Shown here one piece after another: positions 60,207-64,000 of a stretch of 64,000 bases of DNA; the stretch's first letter is position 1, and each line of letters begins with the position of its first letter. The notes under the pieces were generated by a model, which saw only the letters and a list, made by a program, of their open reading frames with translations, was not told the origin of the DNA and searched no databases. The translations under genes were made by a program, and so were the position numbers. The stretch is from DASYAN01 sp034431765 (lineage in GTDB: Bacteria > Chloroflexota > Ktedonobacteria > Ktedonobacterales > Ktedonobacteraceae), in assembly GCA_034431765.1 (NCBI GenBank), contig DAOUDD010000135.1, forward strand, positions 1-64,000, written 5' to 3'.

Positions 60207-63200
60207 CTATGGTAATGCAACGCTGTAATGAGTCATGCCTCCCTGCGCAAACACTACTCGCCAGCCTTGCTCAATCTGCTCGACTGTGCCCTGGACACCG
60301 CTTACATAGTCGGGTTGCTGTTGCACATTAGCTAGCAGCAGTTCTGCGGAGACAGTAGGAGGTAGAGAGACTTCGATACTCCATTGTTTGGAATTACGTG
60401 TCCACGAGACAAAGATTTCCCCCTGTGGTGTAGGTATACTTCCTCGCACCCAATCTAGCCCACACAACTGCGGTGCAATTCTTACATGCCCGTAACCAGA
60501 AGTGACAGGTTGCACACCGAGCAGCAAGGTTGAGAGAAAGTAGGCTGGAGCCGCCGACCAGCCATGACAGAGACTGCGGCTCCAGTGCTCTCCTTGCTCA
60601 TCGGGGAAGGTTTCCCAGAAAGTCGTTGCCCCCTTCTCTATCATTCGCCCCCATTGCTTACGCATGAGCGAGATTGCATTGTCAGCCTGCCTGTTAGCCA
60701 CAAGTGTCTCTAGTGTAAAGAACAGGAACCACGGACTTCCTACAGGCACAATCCTTTCAGGGGGTTGATTGGGTGCCTGATCTGGAGAGCTGCAAACAAA
60801 CTGCCCGTCCTGTGACGCCTCAACGAAACGCAAGACCCGTTCTGCTCGCTCAGGTGGTGCACAGGAGCAGAGCAGAACCAGAGTATTGGTTTGCTCACTT
60901 ACACGTGTGCGGGTCAGAAAACGTTCACGTGTATCCGCCGCCAAACCATATTTTTGCGCGTTTTCAACATGATAAACATACCCTTGCTCATCACGTACCG
61001 TATCAACGTACGCGGTCTGCTCCTCGGACCAGCAGTAGGTGTTGAGTGCCTGATAGATAGCTTTAGCCGCATTACGATAGGACGTGGCCTCTTGCTGAAG
61101 CACTTCTGCTTCTCCCTCACCTATATGCACCAGGTGATCTGCCATCATCGCGGCACGGCGTAGGCTTTCAACCAGTAGCGCGTTAGAGGACGTGACCTCA
61201 CCATCGCGCGTTACATCCATTGCCGACCAATCGACAAGATTCCACACTCTTGGCATATTGAACAGACCACGTGGAGAGAGAAAACTAAGGCAGCGTTGCA
61301 AGCACTCGCGTACAGCAGGATAGAGCGCAACCAGGACAGCCGACTCTCCAGTAATCTGATAATGCTCTAACACATTCCAGATCCAGAGAAACGTCCACAT
61401 CGGGATCTCACTGAACCGTCCACTCACCACATGGTCGCTTGTCAAATGAGGACGCTGGCGCAAAGAGGAAACTTTGATCTTATCGAGATTGCGGGAGAGC
61501 GATTGAGCTGTAAGTCCCAGAGAACGTGTCGTCAGATCGTAGGCCCCGAAGGCAACAGCATTCACAAGCGCCGAATTACGAGCATCCCCCACCCAGAACA
61601 CCTGCTCGTATGCTGGACAATCTACATACGTATCTTCCATGCACAGGCACACGGTGTAAGCAGCCACCTCCCAGATCTTTGTCAGCAATGCATCACTACA
61701 AACAAAACTCCCGCGCTGCTCCACGGGATAAGTATTGAGCAAACAGCGCACAGTATAAAGCTTCACCGGTACATTCAGAGCCACGTCTATATGAAATGTC
61801 AACGAGACATAACGAAAGCCACGTCGCTGTGATGAGCGAAAGAGCTGATAACCATCACGACAGATATAACGGAAGCTATTGCGCAAACCATTTGTCCAGA
61901 AAATGCCATTGTCGTCAATACCCTCAAAGAAGTTTGCATCAACGATGGTACCAGCCGGAGCATCTATCTCCAAAAGTGGGAAACCAACGACCTCGCGCCC
62001 AAAGTCCAGCACCAGGTGAACAGCTCCCTCACGTTGGGGGTAGAGCACAGTATAATTTGCATTCTCAGAGAGCAGGGAGTGTAGGTGAAGGGCAAGAGGT
62101 GTAGCAGGACGAGCCAGCACTTCCCGTGCTTGCCGATTGCTAATACTCGGATGGCAAAAACCCTCAGCAGGTAGCAGAAAACGTTGCGTCTTCGTGCACA
62201 AAAATATATCTTCAAGGTTTTCAGAAGTGAAAATAGGTCTACGTTGCACATCTGGCAACTGTTCTCTGCTCACCGCAGTGCGAATACGTGTGTATGTATC
62301 GTCACGCTCATCGAAAGGCCCCAGGTAAGCCCAGGCAACATCCTGCATTGTGCTCTTCTCCTGGAGAAGATGGCTGGCATCGAAGTGCAGCTGCTCCTCT
62401 GTCTGGAAAAAGAGCGAGGGCCAGTCCGTTTGCATGAGCACAAAGAGGTTAGGGCCAGCGTGCAACTGGAGGATATGATAGTGTTTCTGATGTACCTCTT
62501 GCACCTCTTGTCCATTGCAAGCAAAATGCCATGGTTGATAATCATGTCCGTTTGCATTGAACAGGGAGACCGTACAGGCATGTGGAGCGATAATCTCCGT
62601 TATAAAAGCCTGACCACGTGTACCAGCAAGTTCCGCATGAAGCCCATGTTTTGGGTCTTTTACACGATGGCGTAGATCAAAGCACCAGCGATAGCCTGGA
62701 AGTGTTTGTGCCAATTCGAGGGCGAGTATTCTTGTGGGTTGAACGACATCTTGCGTTAAAAATGGGATTGTACGGGGCGTTAGTTCTGTCCAGGGTGCAC
62801 AGTCAACAGGACCGATAACTGATGCCCTCTCCCAATTCTTATCGCTTTCATGTGCTGTCAGCCAGGGAGTTTGCAGACGAGCATCGTACTGTTCCTCAAA
62901 AGGAAGCTGAATAGAGATACGCGGCGTCTCGCGTTTGATAGCAGGATCAGGCGAAACATACCACAGCTCATCGCTAACCACATGCTCAACCCGTCCATCG
63001 GCAAACTCCAGCACGATCTCACACAGAAAGCCAGCACGGCTGCGAATATATTGAAACGTATGATCGCCCCAGTGCACCGCATGAGCCGCCACCACATTTT
63101 CAGCGCCACGAAGCAACCAGGAAGTAATATCATACTGGTCGTAACTATACGACCAGGGGAAAGAGCGCACCGGCCCGTTGCCGATATACTTCCCGTTAAG

Positions 63201-63353
63201 ATACACTTCGTACCGACTATCAGCAGTAATAAGCAATGTCGCACGTCGTAGATCTGCGGCGCAGGAGAAAACGTGGCGCAGGCGCAGCCAGAAATTGCGG
63301 GGCGACTCCTCACTTGCATTCCAGATCCAGCGCGCCTGGGTGGAGAAGTTCAT
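60207..63353 (-). CDS. GH78-like alpha-L-rhamnosidase
   Basis: 1048 residues. The N-terminal beta domain starts ARWIWNASEESPRNFWLRLRHVF and has YEVYLNGKYIGNGPVRSFP, as in GH78 rhamnosidases. The (alpha/alpha)6 barrel contains VDCPAYEQVFWVGDARNSAL, the family's conserved acid-rich loop (usually DCPxREKxGWxGD), with the Asp residues as likely catalytic acids. SEIPMWTFLWIWN and TFWETFPDEQGEHWSRSLCHGWSAAPAYFLST follow, with a C-terminal jelly-roll. There is no signal peptide, so it would act inside the cell on imported oligosaccharides. No transport or rhamnose genes are adjacent in this window. Confidence 0.9.
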   Translation of the reverse strand: MNFSTQARWIWNASEESPRNFWLRLRHVFSCAADLRRATLLITADSRYEVYLNGKYIGNGPVRSFPWSYSYDQYDITSWLLRGAENVVAAHAVHWGDHTFQYIRSRAGFLCEIVLEFADGRVEHVVSDELWYVSPDPAIKRETPRISIQLPFEEQYDARLQTPWLTAHESDKNWERASVIGPVDCAPWTELTPRTIPFLTQDVVQPTRILALELAQTLPGYRWCFDLRHRVKDPKHGLHAELAGTRGQAFITEIIAPHACTVSLFNANGHDYQPWHFACNGQEVQEVHQKHYHILQLHAGPNLFVLMQTDWPSLFFQTEEQLHFDASHLLQEKSTMQDVAWAYLGPFDERDDTYTRIRTAVSREQLPDVQRRPIFTSENLEDIFLCTKTQRFLLPAEGFCHPSISNRQAREVLARPATPLALHLHSLLSENANYTVLYPQREGAVHLVLDFGREVVGFPLLEIDAPAGTIVDANFFEGIDDNGIFWTNGLRNSFRYICRDGYQLFRSSQRRGFRYVSLTFHIDVALNVPVKLYTVRCLLNTYPVEQRGSFVCSDALLTKIWEVAAYTVCLCMEDTYVDCPAYEQVFWVGDARNSALVNAVAFGAYDLTTRSLGLTAQSLSRNLDKIKVSSLRQRPHLTSDHVVSGRFSEIPMWTFLWIWNVLEHYQITGESAVLVALYPAVRECLQRCLSFLSPRGLFNMPRVWNLVDWSAMDVTRDGEVTSSNALLVESLRRAAMMADHLVHIGEGEAEVLQQEATSYRNAAKAIYQALNTYCWSEEQTAYVDTVRDEQGYVYHVENAQKYGLAADTRERFLTRTRVSEQTNTLVLLCSCAPPERAERVLRFVEASQDGQFVCSSPDQAPNQPPERIVPVGSPWFLFFTLETLVANRQADNAISLMRKQWGRMIEKGATTFWETFPDEQGEHWSRSLCHGWSAAPAYFLSTLLLGVQPVTSGYGHVRIAPQLCGLDWVRGSIPTPQGEIFVSWTRNSKQWSIEVSLPPTVSAELLLANVQQQPDYVSGVQGTVEQIEQGWRVVFAQGGMTHYSVALP

Positions 63354-63461
63354 GCTTTCGCCTTCCTTGCTAAAGAGATGTACTTTCGCTGTGTATAGTT
63401 CTAGTATAGAACCATATGAAAGAAAATGAAAGCAAAAACAGTAACTCTCAGAAGGAGTGTT

Positions 63462-64000
63462 CTATAATGGAAGAGGGACACGATCAACTTCTCTTCGAGG
63501 TTTGTTTTTCACTTTTCTCTTTTGAGGTGTTTCTTTGCTCTTTCGCATATTTGGGGAAACTTTGTTTTCAGCACTCATGCCTGGAAGCTGGTTAGGAGGA
63601 TAGACCTGTGAATTAATATAATCCTTGATTCGCTGTAATGAAACTTTTGCCAAATTCTCTATAGTTTGAATATCCGCAAAAGATGTAAACTCTAATGATT
63701 GTCGCTTCTCGAAGACCTTTTTAGCCTGACGCTCACTGAGCTGGATAACCTCTATCAACGACTCTGACGAGAGTGCCAATTCATTAAATCGCTGCCACGC
63801 AACTTTCTCTGCATGATCGTTGATAGGAAAGTACTCTTTATCTCCATCTGCTATATAGATATACACATCGATGTCAGCTTGACTGAGATATTTGACCATC
63901 AGAGGCCCCACCTCATCCCAGGACAGTTTCCCATTTTGTGCCCCTAACTTAGGAAAGGCAATACTCTTAATACCACCTTCTTTGTAGTGAGCAATGAAAT
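63462..64000 (-). CDS. macrodomain protein with C-terminal HhH-like region, cut by the right edge
   Basis: The minus-strand frame is open from the window edge to 63462. The partial N-terminus, about 55 residues, reads SIAFPKLGAQNGKLSWDEVGPLMVKYL then DIDVYIYI. This is the end of a macrodomain of the DarG/TARG-like type (family G-x-N/G-G-L-x-W). It is followed by LSERQAKKVFEKRQSLEFTSFADIQTIENLAKVSLQRIKDYI, which looks like a helix-hairpin-helix DNA-binding motif of ComEA type. The tail is Lys/Arg-rich. Macrodomains remove ADP-ribose. The 5' end and any partner lie to the right of the window. Confidence 0.75.
   Translation of the reverse strand, partial: FIAHYKEGGIKSIAFPKLGAQNGKLSWDEVGPLMVKYLSQADIDVYIYIADGDKEYFPINDHAEKVAWQRFNELALSSESLIEVIQLSERQAKKVFEKRQSLEFTSFADIQTIENLAKVSLQRIKDYINSQVYPPNQLPGMSAENKVSPNMRKSKETPQKRKVKNKPRREVDRVPLPL

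Overview
The window looks like chromosomal DNA from a Gram-positive-type, sporulating or filamentous member of the Chloroflexota, most likely class Ktedonobacteria. This is an inference from gene content: many eukaryote-like Ser/Thr kinases fused to zinc ribbons or RskA-like domains, two secreted sedolisins, a GH18 chitinase, DUF790/Bax1, an ECF sigma/anti-sigma pair, a T-box-controlled glycyl-tRNA synthetase and a SAM-I riboswitch. Genes are densely packed on both strands, with short operons separated by AT-rich spacers. Promoters resemble TTGACA-N17/18-TATACT. I saw no tRNA, rRNA, CRISPR array, prophage or intact IS element.

Layout. 1-5.9 kb: a SAM-I riboswitch running off the left edge, a mini XRE regulator, a thiolase, a FemAB-like protein, and a two-gene TrkA-type K+ channel regulator pair. 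5.9-12 kb: a membrane-anchored lipoprotein-like protein, an orphan Bax1 nuclease, and a large kinase-like/RskA-like fusion whose HRD aspartate is replaced. 12-20 kb: a nested palindromic repeat, an EEP-family hydrolase, a secreted chitinase, an Rpn-like nuclease, an EamA transporter and a MerR/NmrA pair. 19.4-22.9 kb: glyS with a complete T-box leader, and an ABC transporter whose ATPase carries an in-frame stop. 23-30 kb: a Nudix protein, a large sedolisin with a Pro/Thr linker, and an ABC-F ATPase preceded by a long leader with a 13-codon ORF and hairpins (candidate antibiotic-sensing attenuator).

30-45 kb: dienelactone hydrolase, a cytidylate-kinase-like protein, a DUF2382 stress protein, a double-FHA protein with an operator-like palindrome, a POF1/NMNAT-like nucleotidyltransferase in an operon with a small helical protein, an SRPBCC-coiled-coil fusion, galT, a second sedolisin without propeptide, tandem tiny membrane ORFs, a PfkB kinase and mobA. 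45-52 kb: rpmE (L31) with a repeat-rich leader, then a tight operon of an UgtP/MGD1-like glycosyltransferase, a DUF1385 (YqhQ) protein and a dual-specificity phosphatase. An HAD hydrolase, an HD phosphohydrolase and a TPR protein follow. 52-64 kb: an HtrA-like protease, an ECF sigma/anti-sigma/membrane-protein operon, a kinase-zinc-ribbon-pseudokinase, a SAM methyltransferase, remnants of a MarR regulator and an LLM flavin enzyme, a GH78 rhamnosidase, and the 3' part of a macrodomain-HhH protein cut by the right edge.

Themes. Polymer degradation (chitinase, sedolisins, rhamnosidase) fits a soil saprophyte. Signalling is by kinases, FHA, ECF sigma and phosphatase genes. RNA-level control is unusually visible: SAM-I, T-box, the ABC-F leader and the L31 leader. 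All functions are read from sequence motifs by eye, and no database search was possible.
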